A stretch of DNA of 64,000 nt from Xanthomonas sp. NCPPB 1128 (GTDB taxonomy: Bacteria; Pseudomonadota; Gammaproteobacteria; Xanthomonadales; Xanthomonadaceae), in assembly GCF_001043115.1 (NCBI RefSeq), contig NZ_LFME01000008.1, forward strand, positions 81,313-145,312, read 5' to 3'. Below are positions 11,009-21,282 of the stretch, piece by piece. The first letter of the stretch is position 1. Each line of letters opens with the position of its first letter. The notes beneath the pieces are model-generated. The model was not told the origin of the DNA. It was given only the letters and a program-made list of their open reading frames with translations, and made no database searches. Made by a program: the position numbers and the translations under genes.

Positions 11009-12423
11009 GCGAACCAGCCGTGCAGCATCAGCGCATCAGGCGCGTCGGCCGGGGCGAAGGCCCAGGCGCGCTGGCCCTGGCGGGTACGCACGACGTAGTA
11101 GTCGCGGCGCACGTCGCCATCGTCCCACCAGCCGCTCTCGATGCGTTCCGGCCCGGCCAGGCGTTCGGGCGCGCGTTCGCGTAGCGGAATTGGCTGCTGC
11201 AGCAGCCAGCCAGGCCGTGGCGGTGCAGCAGCGGCGGGCGCGCTGTGCGCGGTGGCGGATTCGGCGCGCCAGGCCAGTTCCGGGCGATGGTCGGCGTGCG
11301 CGCGCAGGCCGTGCACGGCGTCGTCGCCCAGGCGCGCGCGCAGGCGTTCGCGCAGTTGCTCCCACGGCAGCGCCTGTTGCGCGCGCTCGTCGAACAGTTC
11401 GCGCGCAGCCGGCACGAATGGCGGCAGTTCGTCGGCGCACAGGCGCAGCGCCTGCACCGGCGCCGGCACGCTGGCCTGCTGCAGGCGCCCGCGCGCCAGT
11501 TCGAACAGCATCGCCGCATCGCGCTCGGCGGCAAGCAGGCCCACCGGCACCACGCTGGGCTCCAGGTCCTCGTGTTCCAGCAGCAGGCGGAAGCGTTGCA
11601 CGCCGCCATCGCGCCCGGCCAGGAACGCGGCCAGGTCCTGGGTCAGGCGGCGCAGCGGGAACAGCAGCGCCTGGTTGGATTCGGTGATATAGCCCAGTTC
11701 CACGCGCGCATCGAAACGGTCCGGCGGCAGGTAGTACTGCAACGGCAGCGGCGCCTGCCCGCGCAACGCATCCAGGTGCTGCAGCAGGGCCGGCGGATAG
11801 CGCCGCGCCAGCGCGGTGCGCGGCAGTGCGAACAGCTGCTGCAGGCGGCGCAGGCCCATCCGCGCGAAGCCGTCGGCCAGGGCCGGCGACAGCCCGGCGC
11901 GGGCGATCGGCAACTGCCCCAACGCGCGCTGCAGCGCGGCGTTGTCGAGCAGGGCGATGCCGTCGTGCGCATTGACCAGCGCCCGCGCGGCCAGCGGGTG
12001 TGGCGCGACCGCGATGCGGTGGCGGAAGCCCAGCGCGGTCAGTTCCTCGCGCAGCCGCGCCTCGAAGCGCGGCCAGGGACCGAACAGGCCGAGGCTGGCC
12101 TCGATCTCCAGCAGCAGCGCGCCCGGGTAGTCGGTGCTGACCAGCGAACTGAAGCGGTACGCCCAGGCGGCCAGGAACTGCTGGCTGCGGCGGCTTTCTT
12201 CGGCATCGTGCAAGGCGGTGGCGAAGCGGTCGCACAGCGCCTGCGCGGTGACCAGCGATTGCCCGGGGCGCAGGCCGCGGGCGCGCGCGGCGGCGTTGAC
12301 CGCCTTCAGCGTGCGCCGCTGCGGCGGGCCGTCGAGCAGCGCCAGCGGTTCGTCCGGCGACGGCCAGCGGCGCAGGACGGTGTCCAGCGCCAGTTGCGGC
12401 AACAGGATGCAGGCCCAGCGCAT
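11005..12423 (-). CDS. imuB: DNA repair protein ImuB (inactive Y-family polymerase)
   Basis: A 472-residue Y-family-like protein that acts as hub, linking DnaE2 to ImuA and the beta clamp. The N-terminus reads [20 protein letters not shown] without the DMDAFYA catalytic acid motif of active Y-family polymerases, the hallmark of ImuB. The C-terminal [22 protein letters not shown] ... LHGWFA block is diagnostic of the family. It follows imuA after 10 bases and overlaps dnaE2. Confidence 0.95.
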   Translation of the reverse strand: MRWACILLPQLALDTVLRRWPSPDEPLALLDGPPQRRTLKAVNAAARARGLRPGQSLVTAQALCDRFATALHDAEESRRSQQFLAAWAYRFSSLVSTDYPGALLLEIEASLGLFGPWPRFEARLREELTALGFRHRIAVAPHPLAARALVNAHDGIALLDNAALQRALGQLPIARAGLSPALADGFARMGLRRLQQLFALPRTALARRYPPALLQHLDALRGQAPLPLQYYLPPDRFDARVELGYITESNQALLFPLRRLTQDLAAFLAGRDGGVQRFRLLLEHEDLEPSVVPVGLLAAERDAAMLFELARGRLQQASVPAPVQALRLCADELPPFVPAARELFDERAQQALPWEQLRERLRARLGDDAVHGLRAHADHRPELAWRAESATAHSAPAAAAPPRPGWLLQQPIPLRERAPERLAGPERIESGWWDDGDVRRDYYVVRTRQGQRAWAFAPADAPDALMLHGWFA

Positions 12424-12433
12424 GCCCGCGGCC

Positions 12434-13054
12434 TCACCCGCTCGCCAGAGCGGACAGGGCGAGCGGCTGCGCTGGCGGCAGCCCGCCGCGGCACTTGAGC
12501 ACGCGCAGTTGCGCCGGCGCGGCGTCGATGGCGATGCGCAGCGCAGCCGGCGACGGATTGGCGGCGGCTTTCAGCGGCCGGTAGGCGAAGCCCAGGGTGC
12601 GCCCGCTCTCGGCCGCCACCTGCAGCCGGCGCAGGGTCTTGTCGCCGGCCAGCCCGGGCCAGCACAGCACTGCCGCGCAACTGCCCGAGCGCAGGCATTG
12701 TTCGGCGGCCCAGGCTGCGTCGGCACCGGCGCGGACGATCTGCAACTGCGCCAGCGCCACCCCGGCCTGCGCCCAGGCGGCGGGGTAGGGCAGGTACGGC
12801 GGATCGACCAGCACGATGCGGCCGCCGCCCTGCGACAGCCGCGCCAGCGTCGGCCACAGCACCTGCAACTCGCCGATGCCGTCGGCGGCGTGCAGCAGCT
12901 CGGTCAGCGCCATCTCCGGCCAGCCGCGCGCGGGCAGCACCGCGTCCAGCGCGGCGTGCCCGGTGGGCTGTGCGCTGGGCGGCAGCGCCGTCGGCTGGCC
13001 GCGCCAGACCCGGCGCTCGGCCAGCAGGCGGTCGAGGGCGACGACGGCGGCCAT
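12434..13054 (-). CDS. imuA: translesion synthesis accessory protein ImuA
   Basis: A 206-residue SulA/RecA-like protein of the mutasome. The PARGWPEMALTELLHAADGIGELQVLWPTLARL segment corresponds to the RecA-like core, without a canonical Walker A. Its ATG shares one base with the lexA2 stop (TGATG), so translation is probably coupled. The gene is shorter than RecA and matches typical proteobacterial ImuA of 200-260 residues. Confidence 0.9.
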   Translation of the reverse strand: MAAVVALDRLLAERRVWRGQPTALPPSAQPTGHAALDAVLPARGWPEMALTELLHAADGIGELQVLWPTLARLSQGGGRIVLVDPPYLPYPAAWAQAGVALAQLQIVRAGADAAWAAEQCLRSGSCAAVLCWPGLAGDKTLRRLQVAAESGRTLGFAYRPLKAAANPSPAALRIAIDAAPAQLRVLKCRGGLPPAQPLALSALASG

Positions 13055-13662
13055 CAGCCGGGCCGGATCAGGCCGCAGTAATGCCCTTCGATGGCGAAGT
13101 CCTGCCCAGGGCCGACCACGATCGGCGCATAGGCGGGATTGCGCGGCAGCAGCGCGATGCTGTCGCCATCGGCGCGGTAGCGCTTGATGGTGAGTTCGCC
13201 GTCCAGCCGCGCCACCACGATCTGGCCGTTGCGCGCGTCGGCGGCGCGGCGCACACCGACCAGGTCGCCGTCGAGGATGCCGTCGTCAATCATCGAGTCG
13301 CCCTGCACCCGCAGCAGGTAGTCCGGACGCAGCGCGAACACCGCGCGGTCCAGGCGCAACTGCTGGTCCAGGCCGATGTCGGCGCCGATCGGCGCGCCGG
13401 CGGCGACCCGACCCAGCACCGGCAACTGCAGCAGTTCGCTGCGGTGGCCGGCCTGCGCCGGGCGCAGGCTGCGCGCCTGCTGCGGCACCTGCGCCAGCAG
13501 CCCGGCCTCGACCAGTGCCTGCACGTGCTTGCGCGCGGCATTGCGCGAGGCGAAGCCGAAACGTTCGGCGATCTCGGCCAGGCTCGGCGGCCGCCCCTCC
13601 TGCTCGATGCAGGCGTGGACGTAGGCGAGGATGGCGGCCCGCTGCGGGGATAGGGTGGTCAT
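13054..13662 (-). CDS. lexA2: SOS repressor LexA2
   Basis: LexA-family repressor, 202 residues from the second ATG; an in-frame ATG three codons earlier (13671) lies inside the operator. The winged HTH (PSLAEIAERFGFASRNAARKHVQAL) is followed by the autocleavage site Ala88-Gly89 (VAAGAP), catalytic Ser123 (QGDSM) and Lys160 (LTIKR). Xanthomonas carries two lexA genes; lexA2 heads the imuA-imuB-dnaE2 cassette, as here. The operator at 13665-13678 overlaps the start region, indicating autoregulation. No Shine-Dalgarno is visible, so translation may be leaderless. Confidence 0.94.
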   Translation of the reverse strand: MTTLSPQRAAILAYVHACIEQEGRPPSLAEIAERFGFASRNAARKHVQALVEAGLLAQVPQQARSLRPAQAGHRSELLQLPVLGRVAAGAPIGADIGLDQQLRLDRAVFALRPDYLLRVQGDSMIDDGILDGDLVGVRRAADARNGQIVVARLDGELTIKRYRADGDSIALLPRNPAYAPIVVGPGQDFAIEGHYCGLIRPG

Positions 13663-13680
13663 GGTGTACATTTGTACACC
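13663..13680 (-). promoter_or_regulatory. LexA2 operator
   Basis: GGTGTACA-TT-TGTACACC is an 8-bp inverted repeat around two bases, containing TGTACATTTGTACA (13665-13678). From memory, the Xanthomonas LexA2 consensus is TGTACAAATGTACA, and this is that sequence read on the minus strand. It abuts the lexA2 ATG and so should block initiation of the whole cassette until DNA damage. Confidence 0.88.
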
Positions 13681-13737
13681 GAGGGCGCGCCCTTGGCGAG
13701 ATGGGGCGCTGAATGCGTTCGGCGTGTCCCGGCGTCG

Positions 13738-14979
<1,242 letters not shown>

Positions 14980-14993
14980 GAAGGGACGATAGG

Positions 14994-15010
14994 TTGATTC
15001 ATTGAATCAA
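14994..15010. promoter_or_regulatory. Palindromic operator candidate between HTH-CS and prpB
   Basis: TTGATTC-ATT-GAATCAA is a perfect 7-bp inverted repeat with a 3-bp centre, 15 bases before the HTH-citrate synthase start and about 90 before prpB. A further half-site-like ATTGAT follows at 15012. The place and symmetry suit a dimeric repressor acting on both directions. Confidence 0.6.
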
Positions 15011-15097
15011 GATTGATCCGTGCCAGCGAGAGTGCCAGATTGGCGCCCATCGCGGAACGCCCGGCGGGGCGCGCCGCCTCTTCGTCAGGAGCCGCCC

Positions 15098-15985
15098 ATG
15101 TCCCTCGTTTCCCCCGGCGCCGGTTTCCGCGCCGCCCTGGTCGCCGAAGCGCCGTTGCAGGTGATCGGTGCGATCAACGCCAACCATGCCCTGCTGGCGC
15201 AGCGTGCCGGTTACAAGGCCATCTACCTGTCCGGCGGCGGCGTCGCCGCCGGCTCGCTGGGCCTGCCGGACCTGGGCATCAACACCCTGGACGACGTGCT
15301 GATCGACGTGCGCCGCATCACCGACGTGTGCCAGCTGCCGCTGCTGGTGGACATCGACACCGGCTTCGGGCCGAGCGCGTTCAACATCGAGCGCACCATC
15401 AAGGCGCTGATCAAGGCCGGCGCGGCCGCCTGCCACATCGAGGACCAGGTCGGCGCCAAGCGCTGCGGCCACCGCCCGGGCAAGGAGATCGTCAGCCAGG
15501 GCGAGATGGTCGACCGGGTCAAGGCCGCGGCCGATGCCAGGACCGATCCGGACTTCTTCCTGATCGCGCGCACCGACGCGATCCAGGTGGATGGCGTGGA
15601 CGCGGCGATCGAACGCGCCATCGCCTGCGTGGAGGCCGGCGCCGACGGCATCTTCGCCGAGGCCGCCTACGACCTGGACACCTACCGCCGTTTCGTCGAC
15701 GCAGTGAAGGCGCCGGTGCTGGCCAACATCACCGAGTTCGGCAAGACGCCGCTGTTCACCCGCGACGAACTGGCCGCGGCCGGCGTGGCGATCCAGTTGT
15801 TCCCGCTGTCCGCGTTCCGCGCCGCCAACAAGGCCGCCGAGGACGTGTACACCGCGATCCGCCGCGACGGTCACCAGCAGGCGGTGCTGGAGCGCATGCA
15901 GACCCGCGAGGAGCTGTACGAGCGCATCGGCTACCACGCCTTCGAGCAGCGCCTGGATGCGTTGTTCGCCGGCAAGGGCGCATGA
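15098..15985 (+). CDS. prpB: 2-methylisocitrate lyase
   Basis: Cleaves 2-methylisocitrate to pyruvate and succinate, the last step of the methylcitrate cycle for propionyl-CoA. The 295-residue isocitrate-lyase-family protein has the KRCGH signature at residues 121-125 (Cys123 catalytic) and metal-binding [11 protein letters not shown] 15098 has CAGGAG seven bases upstream; the frame is open to 15020 but lacks homology. First gene of the prp cluster. Confidence 0.96.
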   Translation: MSLVSPGAGFRAALVAEAPLQVIGAINANHALLAQRAGYKAIYLSGGGVAAGSLGLPDLGINTLDDVLIDVRRITDVCQLPLLVDIDTGFGPSAFNIERTIKALIKAGAAACHIEDQVGAKRCGHRPGKEIVSQGEMVDRVKAAADARTDPDFFLIARTDAIQVDGVDAAIERAIACVEAGADGIFAEAAYDLDTYRRFVDAVKAPVLANITEFGKTPLFTRDELAAAGVAIQLFPLSAFRAANKAAEDVYTAIRRDGHQQAVLERMQTREELYERIGYHAFEQRLDALFAGKGA

Positions 15986-16016
15986 TCGGCGGCGATCTTC
16001 CTGCCCGAGCCTGCCC

Positions 16017-16625
16017 ATGAATACCCACGCCAGCGCTGCGGCGTTCCTGCGCAGCCGCATCGATCGCCGCCAGACCGCGCGGCATCTGTTGCAGACCGAA
16101 CTGGACAAGCTGTCCGAGGCCGAACGCGAGGTGGTGGAACGCTTCATCGCCAAGCGCCACGTGGCCCGCGACATCGTCACGCAGGCCGACCGCGATCGCT
16201 CGCTGGGCGAGCGCGTGGCCGATCGCGTCGCTGCGATCGGTGGCAGCTGGACGTTCATCATCGGCTTCTGCGTGGTGCTGCTGGGCTGGATCGTGCTCAA
16301 CAGCCTGCTGCTGGCGCACGCCTTCGATCCGTATCCCTACATCCTGCTCAACCTGTGCCTGTCGTGCCTGGCGGCGATCCAGGCGCCGGTGATCATGATG
16401 AGCCAGAACCGCCAGGCGGCGGTGGACCGCCTGCACGCGCAGAACGACTACGAAGTGAACATCAAGGCCGAGCTGGAGATCCTGCAGGTGCACGAGAAGC
16501 TCAACCAACTGCGCGAGCAGGACTGGGCGACGCTGGTGGAACTGCAGAACCGCCAGATCCTCATGCTGCAGCAACTGCTCGAGCGCGCCGGGGTCTCGCC
16601 GCCGCCGCAACCGCAGGCCCCCTGA
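16017..16625 (+). CDS. DUF1003 family membrane protein
   Basis: A 202-residue protein with two predicted transmembrane helices ([22 protein letters not shown] and [20 protein letters not shown]) followed by the [21 protein letters not shown] stretch typical of DUF1003, and a Gln/Leu-rich probable coiled-coil tail. Function of the family is unknown. It sits 31 bases after prpB and 40 before prpC, so it is probably cotranscribed with the methylcitrate genes, although I know of no role there. Confidence 0.85.
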   Translation: MNTHASAAAFLRSRIDRRQTARHLLQTELDKLSEAEREVVERFIAKRHVARDIVTQADRDRSLGERVADRVAAIGGSWTFIIGFCVVLLGWIVLNSLLLAHAFDPYPYILLNLCLSCLAAIQAPVIMMSQNRQAAVDRLHAQNDYEVNIKAELEILQVHEKLNQLREQDWATLVELQNRQILMLQQLLERAGVSPPPQPQAP

Positions 16626-16665
16626 TCCACTGCACTCATCCGACCGCAACACCGGGAGATTCGCC

Positions 16666-17832
16666 ATGAACGACAGCACCGCTCCGCAGACCGCCCCCGG
16701 CTTCAAGCCGAAGAAATCGGTGGCCCTGTCCGGCACCGCCGCCGGCAACACCGCGCTGTGCACGGTGGGCCGCAGCGGCAACGACCTGCACTACCGCGGC
16801 TACGACATCCTGGACCTGGCGCGCAGCAGCCAGTTCGAGGAGATCGCTTACCTGCTGGTGCACGGCAAGCTGCCCAGCAACAGCGAGCTGCGTGGCTACA
16901 AGGCCAAGCTGCGCTCGCTGCGCGGCATCCCGGCCGCGGTCAAGGCCGCGCTGGAGCAGTTGCCGCCGTCGGCGCATCCGATGGACGTGATGCGCACCGG
17001 CGTGTCGGTGCTGGGCTGCGTGCAGCCGGAGAAGGACGATCACAACCATCCCGGCGCGCGCGACATCGCCGACAAGCTGATGGCCAGCCTCGGCTCGATG
17101 CTGCTGTACTGGTACCACTACAGCCACAACGGCCGGCGCATCGAGGTGGAGACCGACGACGATTCGATCGGCGGGCACTTCCTGCGCCTGCTGCACGGCT
17201 TCAAGCCGCACGAGGAATGGGTGCAGGCGATGCACACCAGCCTGATCCTGTACGCCGAGCACGAGTTCAACGCCTCCACCTTCGCCTGCCGGGTGATCGC
17301 CGGCACCGGCAGCGACATGTACAGCGCCATCGCCGGCGGCATCGGCGCGCTGCGCGGGCCCAAGCACGGCGGCGCCAACGAGGTCGCCTTCGAGGTGCAG
17401 AAGCGCTACGACACGCCGGACGAGGCCGAGGCCGACATCCGCGCGCGGGTCGAGCGCAAGGAAGTCATCATCGGCTTCGGCCACCCGGTGTATACGGTGT
17501 CGGACCCGCGCAACCAGGTCATCAAGGACGTGGCGCGCGAACTGTCCGAGGCGCAGGGCAGCCGCAAGATGTACGACATCGCCGAGCGCCTGGAGACGGT
17601 GATGTGGGACATCAAGAAGATGTTCCCCAACCTGGACTGGTTCAGCGCGGTCAGCTACCACATGATGGGCGTGCCGACGGCGATGTTCACCCCGCTGTTC
17701 GTCATCGCCCGCACCGCCGGCTGGAGCGCGCACATCATCGAGCAGCGCGTCGACGGCAAGATCATCCGCCCCAGCGCGAATTACACGGGTCCGGAGGATC
17801 AGGCGTTCGTGCCGATCGATCAGCGCAAGTGA
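16666..17832 (+). CDS. prpC: 2-methylcitrate synthase
   Basis: Condenses propionyl-CoA with oxaloacetate. The 388-residue protein keeps the citrate-synthase catalytic residues His234 (GPKHGGANE), His273 ([14 protein letters not shown]) and Asp324 (FPNLDWF), and its length fits methylcitrate synthase rather than the longer hexameric GltA. GGGAG lies eight bases before the ATG. Context with prpB, acnD and prpF makes the methylcitrate assignment secure. Confidence 0.95.
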   Translation: MNDSTAPQTAPGFKPKKSVALSGTAAGNTALCTVGRSGNDLHYRGYDILDLARSSQFEEIAYLLVHGKLPSNSELRGYKAKLRSLRGIPAAVKAALEQLPPSAHPMDVMRTGVSVLGCVQPEKDDHNHPGARDIADKLMASLGSMLLYWYHYSHNGRRIEVETDDDSIGGHFLRLLHGFKPHEEWVQAMHTSLILYAEHEFNASTFACRVIAGTGSDMYSAIAGGIGALRGPKHGGANEVAFEVQKRYDTPDEAEADIRARVERKEVIIGFGHPVYTVSDPRNQVIKDVARELSEAQGSRKMYDIAERLETVMWDIKKMFPNLDWFSAVSYHMMGVPTAMFTPLFVIARTAGWSAHIIEQRVDGKIIRPSANYTGPEDQAFVPIDQRK

Positions 17833-17867
17833 TGCAGCCAAAAAATCGTCTACCCCGAGTGACACTC

Positions 17868-18062
17868 CCCTCTCCCGCCGGGAGATGGGTCGGGGGTGAG
17901 GGTACGGGCGCCAGGGACGTCTGCGATGGAAGTGCTTTCTTCCAGACAACTTCCTAGCGCCCGTACCCTCATCCGCCCTCATGAGGAATCTGGTTGCACG
18001 AGGCTTCGCCCGTACCCTCATCCGCCCCTTCGGGGCACCTTCTCCCGGTGGGAGAAGGGGAT
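17868..18062. repeat. CTCTCCC/GGGTGAGGGTACGG intergenic repeats (family D)
   Basis: The prpC-acnD gap holds one copy in one direction (17868-17925, CCCTCTCCCGCCGGGAGA then GGGGTGAGGGTACGG) and two in the opposite direction (CGTACCCTCATCCGCCC at 17961 and 18010), ending in CTTCTCCCGGTGGGAGAAGG. They form an imperfect inverted array able to fold into strong hairpins and might attenuate transcription into acnD. Related elements lie at 31634-31728, 59969-59994 and 61545-61580. Confidence 0.7.
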
Positions 18063-18095
18063 CCTGTCTTCGCTTTTTTTCTACTGTAGCCAGCC

Positions 18096-20711
18096 ATGAA
18101 CAGCCACTACCGCCTTCCCTTGCCCGGCACCGCGCTGGACTACTTCGACGCGCAGGCCGCAGTCGATGCGATCAGCCCGGGCGCCTATGCCGGCTTGCCC
18201 TATGTCTCGCGGGTGTTCGCCGAGAACCTGGTGCGTCGCTGCGATCCGGACCTGCTGCACGAGGCCTTGCTGCAGTTGATCGAGCGCCGCCGCGACCTGG
18301 ATTTCCCGTGGTTTCCGGCGCGGGTGGTGTGCCACGACATCCTCGGCCAGACCGCGCTGGTGGACCTGGCCGGGCTGCGCGATGCCATCGCCGAGCAGGG
18401 CGGCGACCCGGCCAAGGTCAATCCGGTGGTGCCGGTGCAGTTGATCGTCGACCACTCGCTGGCGGTGGAATGCGGCGGCGACGATCCGCAGGCCTTCGCC
18501 AAGAACCGCGCGATCGAGGATCGCCGCAACGAGGACCGCTTCCACTTCATCGACTGGAGCAAGCGCGCGTTCCGCAACGTGGACGTGATCCCGCCAGGCA
18601 ACGGCATCATGCATCAGATCAATCTGGAGAAGATGTCGCCGGTGATCTACGTGCACGACGGCGTCGCCTTCCCCGATACCTGCGTGGGCACCGACAGCCA
18701 CACCCCGCACGTGGACGCGCTGGGGGTGATCGCGATCGGCGTCGGCGGGCTGGAGGCGGAGAGCGTGATGCTCGGCCGTGCCTCGTGGATGCGCCTGCCG
18801 GACATCGTCGGCGTCGAACTGAGCGGCCGGCCGCAGCCCGGCATCACCGCCACCGATGTGGTGCTGGCGCTGACCGAATTCCTGCGCCAGGAGCGCGTGG
18901 TCGGCGCGTACCTGGAATTCTTCGGCGAAGGCGCCGCAGCGCTGACCATCGGCGACCGCGCCACCATCTCCAACATGTGCCCGGAATACGGCGCCACCGC
19001 CGCGATGTTCTACATCGACCAGCAGACTCTCGACTACCTGCGCCTGACCGGGCGCGAGGAAGCGCAGGTGGCGCTGGTGGAACAGTACGCGCGCACCACC
19101 GGGCTGTGGGCCGATGCGCTGGCCACCGCGCAGTACGAGCGCGTGCTGCGCTTCGACCTGTCGCAGGTGGTGCGGAACATGGCCGGCCCCAGCAATCCGC
19201 ACAAGCGCGTGGCGACCACCGAGCTGGCCGCGCGCGGCATCGCCGACGCCAGCAAGCTGGCCGCCGGCCAAGCCGAGCAGGCGCAGGGGCGCATGCCCGA
19301 CGGTGCGGTGATCATCGCCGCCATCACCAGCTGTACCAACACCTCCAACCCGCGCAACGTCATCGCCGCCGGCCTGCTGGCGCGCAATGCGCGCGCGCGC
19401 GGCCTGGTCCGCAAGCCGTGGGTGAAGACCTCGCTGGCGCCGGGATCCAAGGCGGTGCAGCTGTACCTGGAAGAGGCGGGCCTGCTGCCGGACCTGGAGG
19501 CGCTGGGCTTCGGCATCGTCGCCTTCGCCTGCACCACCTGCAACGGTATGAGCGGCGCACTGGATCCGCGCATCCAGCAGGAGATCGTGGGGCGCGACCT
19601 GTACGCCACCGCGGTGCTGTCGGGCAACCGCAATTTTGACGGGCGCATCCATCCCTACGCCAAGCAGGCGTTCCTGGCCTCGCCGCCGCTGGTGATCGCC
19701 TATGCCATCGCCGGCACGGTGCGCTTCGACATCGAGAAGGACGTGCTGGGCACCGATGCCGACGGGCGCGAGGTGCGGCTGAAGGACATCTGGCCCAGCG
19801 ACGCCGAGATCGATGCGGCGGTGCGCGCCGCGGTGAAGCCGGAGCAGTTCCGCCAGGTCTACGCGCCGATGTTCAACGTGCGCGTGGAGCAGGGGACGCC
19901 GGTGACGCCGCTGTACGCCTGGCGCCCGCGTAGCACCTACATCCGCCGCCCGCCGTACTGGGAAGGCGCGTTGGCCGGCGAACGCACGCTGCGCGGCATG
20001 CGCGCGCTGGCGGTGCTCGGCGACAACATCACCACCGACCACCTGTCGCCCTCCAACGCGATCCTGGCCGACAGCGCCGCCGGCGAATACCTGGCGCACA
20101 TGGGCGTTCCGGAAGAGGACTTCAATTCCTACGCCACCCATCGCGGCGACCACCTGACCGCGCAGCGCGCCACCTTCGCCAACCCCAAGCTCATCAACGA
20201 AATGGCGGTGCTCGACGGCAAGGTGCAGCAGGGCTCGCTGACCCGGCTGGAACCGGACGGGCAGGTGCTGCGCATGTGGGAGGCGATCGAGACCTACATG
20301 GCGCGCAAGCAGCCGCTGATCGTGATCGCCGGTGCCGACTACGGCCAGGGTTCCTCGCGCGACTGGGCGGCCAAGGGCGTGCGCCTGGCCGGGGTCGAGG
20401 CGATCGTCGCCGAGGGCTTCGAGCGCATCCACCGCACCAACCTGATCGGCATGGGCGTGCTGCCGCTGCAGTTCCTGCCGGGCACCACGCGCACGACCCT
20501 GGGCATCGACGGCAGCGAGACCTTCGACGTGGTCGGCGCGCGCACCCCGGGTGCCACGCTGACGCTGCGCATCGTGCGCAAGGACGGCGCTGCGGTGGAG
20601 GTGCCGGTGCTGTGCCGGCTGGACAGCAACGAGGAAGTGTCCATCTACGAAGCCGGCGGCGTGTTGCAGCGCTTCGCCCAGGACTTCCTCGAGGACGCCC
20701 GCAGCGCCTGA
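18096..20711 (+). CDS. acnD: Fe/S-dependent 2-methylcitrate dehydratase AcnD
   Basis: Aconitase-family enzyme of 871 residues converting 2-methylcitrate to 2-methyl-cis-aconitate. The [4Fe-4S] ligands are Cys413 (SCTNTSNP) and Cys479/Cys482 (ACTTCNGM). The swivel domain has GDNITTDHLSP and YGQGSSRDWAAKG. AcnD works with PrpF and replaces PrpD, which is absent here. Located between prpC and prpF after a 263-base repeat-rich gap. Confidence 0.95.
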   Translation: MNSHYRLPLPGTALDYFDAQAAVDAISPGAYAGLPYVSRVFAENLVRRCDPDLLHEALLQLIERRRDLDFPWFPARVVCHDILGQTALVDLAGLRDAIAEQGGDPAKVNPVVPVQLIVDHSLAVECGGDDPQAFAKNRAIEDRRNEDRFHFIDWSKRAFRNVDVIPPGNGIMHQINLEKMSPVIYVHDGVAFPDTCVGTDSHTPHVDALGVIAIGVGGLEAESVMLGRASWMRLPDIVGVELSGRPQPGITATDVVLALTEFLRQERVVGAYLEFFGEGAAALTIGDRATISNMCPEYGATAAMFYIDQQTLDYLRLTGREEAQVALVEQYARTTGLWADALATAQYERVLRFDLSQVVRNMAGPSNPHKRVATTELAARGIADASKLAAGQAEQAQGRMPDGAVIIAAITSCTNTSNPRNVIAAGLLARNARARGLVRKPWVKTSLAPGSKAVQLYLEEAGLLPDLEALGFGIVAFACTTCNGMSGALDPRIQQEIVGRDLYATAVLSGNRNFDGRIHPYAKQAFLASPPLVIAYAIAGTVRFDIEKDVLGTDADGREVRLKDIWPSDAEIDAAVRAAVKPEQFRQVYAPMFNVRVEQGTPVTPLYAWRPRSTYIRRPPYWEGALAGERTLRGMRALAVLGDNITTDHLSPSNAILADSAAGEYLAHMGVPEEDFNSYATHRGDHLTAQRATFANPKLINEMAVLDGKVQQGSLTRLEPDGQVLRMWEAIETYMARKQPLIVIAGADYGQGSSRDWAAKGVRLAGVEAIVAEGFERIHRTNLIGMGVLPLQFLPGTTRTTLGIDGSETFDVVGARTPGATLTLRIVRKDGAAVEVPVLCRLDSNEEVSIYEAGGVLQRFAQDFLEDARSA

Positions 20712-20777
20712 GCCGGCTGCCGCTGTCATCGGGCACGTGCCATGCTGGCCGCGCCCGCCACCGCCGCGGAAACCGCC

Positions 20778-21245
20778 ATGAGCACATCCGCCACCACCAC
20801 CGGGACCGTCCAGTTGCACCGCGTGCTGCGCGCGCCGGCCGAGCGCGTCTACCGCGCCTTCCTGGAACCGGCGGCGCTGGCCAAATGGCTGCCGCCGCAC
20901 GGCTTCGTCGCCACCGTGCATGCGCTGGACGCGCGGGTGGGCGGCAGCTTCCGGATGAGTTTCACCAACCTCGGCACCGGCACCAGCAGTGCCTTCGGCG
21001 GTACCTACCTGGAACTGGTGCCCGGCCAGCTGATCCGCCACACCGACCGCTTCGACAACCCGGACCTGCCCGGCGAGATGATCGTGACCGTGAGGCTGCG
21101 GCCGGTGGCCTGCGGCACCGCGCTGGAGATCGTGCAGGAGGGCATCCCGCCGCAGATCCCGGTGGAGTTCTGCCATCTCGGCTGGCAGGAGTCGCTGACC
21201 TTGCTGACGCAACTGGTCGAGCCCGAGATCCCCGATTCGCCCTGA
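20778..21245 (+). CDS. SRPBCC (AHSA1-like) domain protein
   Basis: A 155-residue START/SRPBCC protein with the AHSA1 layout: LHRVLRAPAERVYRAFLEPAALAKWLPPHGF, GGSFRMSFTN, and the C-terminal helix GWQESLTLLTQLVE. Ligand and role are unknown. An upstream in-frame ATG (20742) lacks homology; MSTSATT at 20778 is the likelier start. It sits between acnD and prpF and is probably cotranscribed. Confidence 0.8.
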   Translation: MSTSATTTGTVQLHRVLRAPAERVYRAFLEPAALAKWLPPHGFVATVHALDARVGGSFRMSFTNLGTGTSSAFGGTYLELVPGQLIRHTDRFDNPDLPGEMIVTVRLRPVACGTALEIVQEGIPPQIPVEFCHLGWQESLTLLTQLVEPEIPDSP

Positions 21246-21282
21246 TCCGTCGTCTCTTTTTTCTTACGCACCTGGAACCGCC

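Noticed and set aside
18081..21212. 1043-codon minus-strand frame opposite acnD
   Set aside because: Shadow of acnD and the SRPBCC gene, both with clear motifs.
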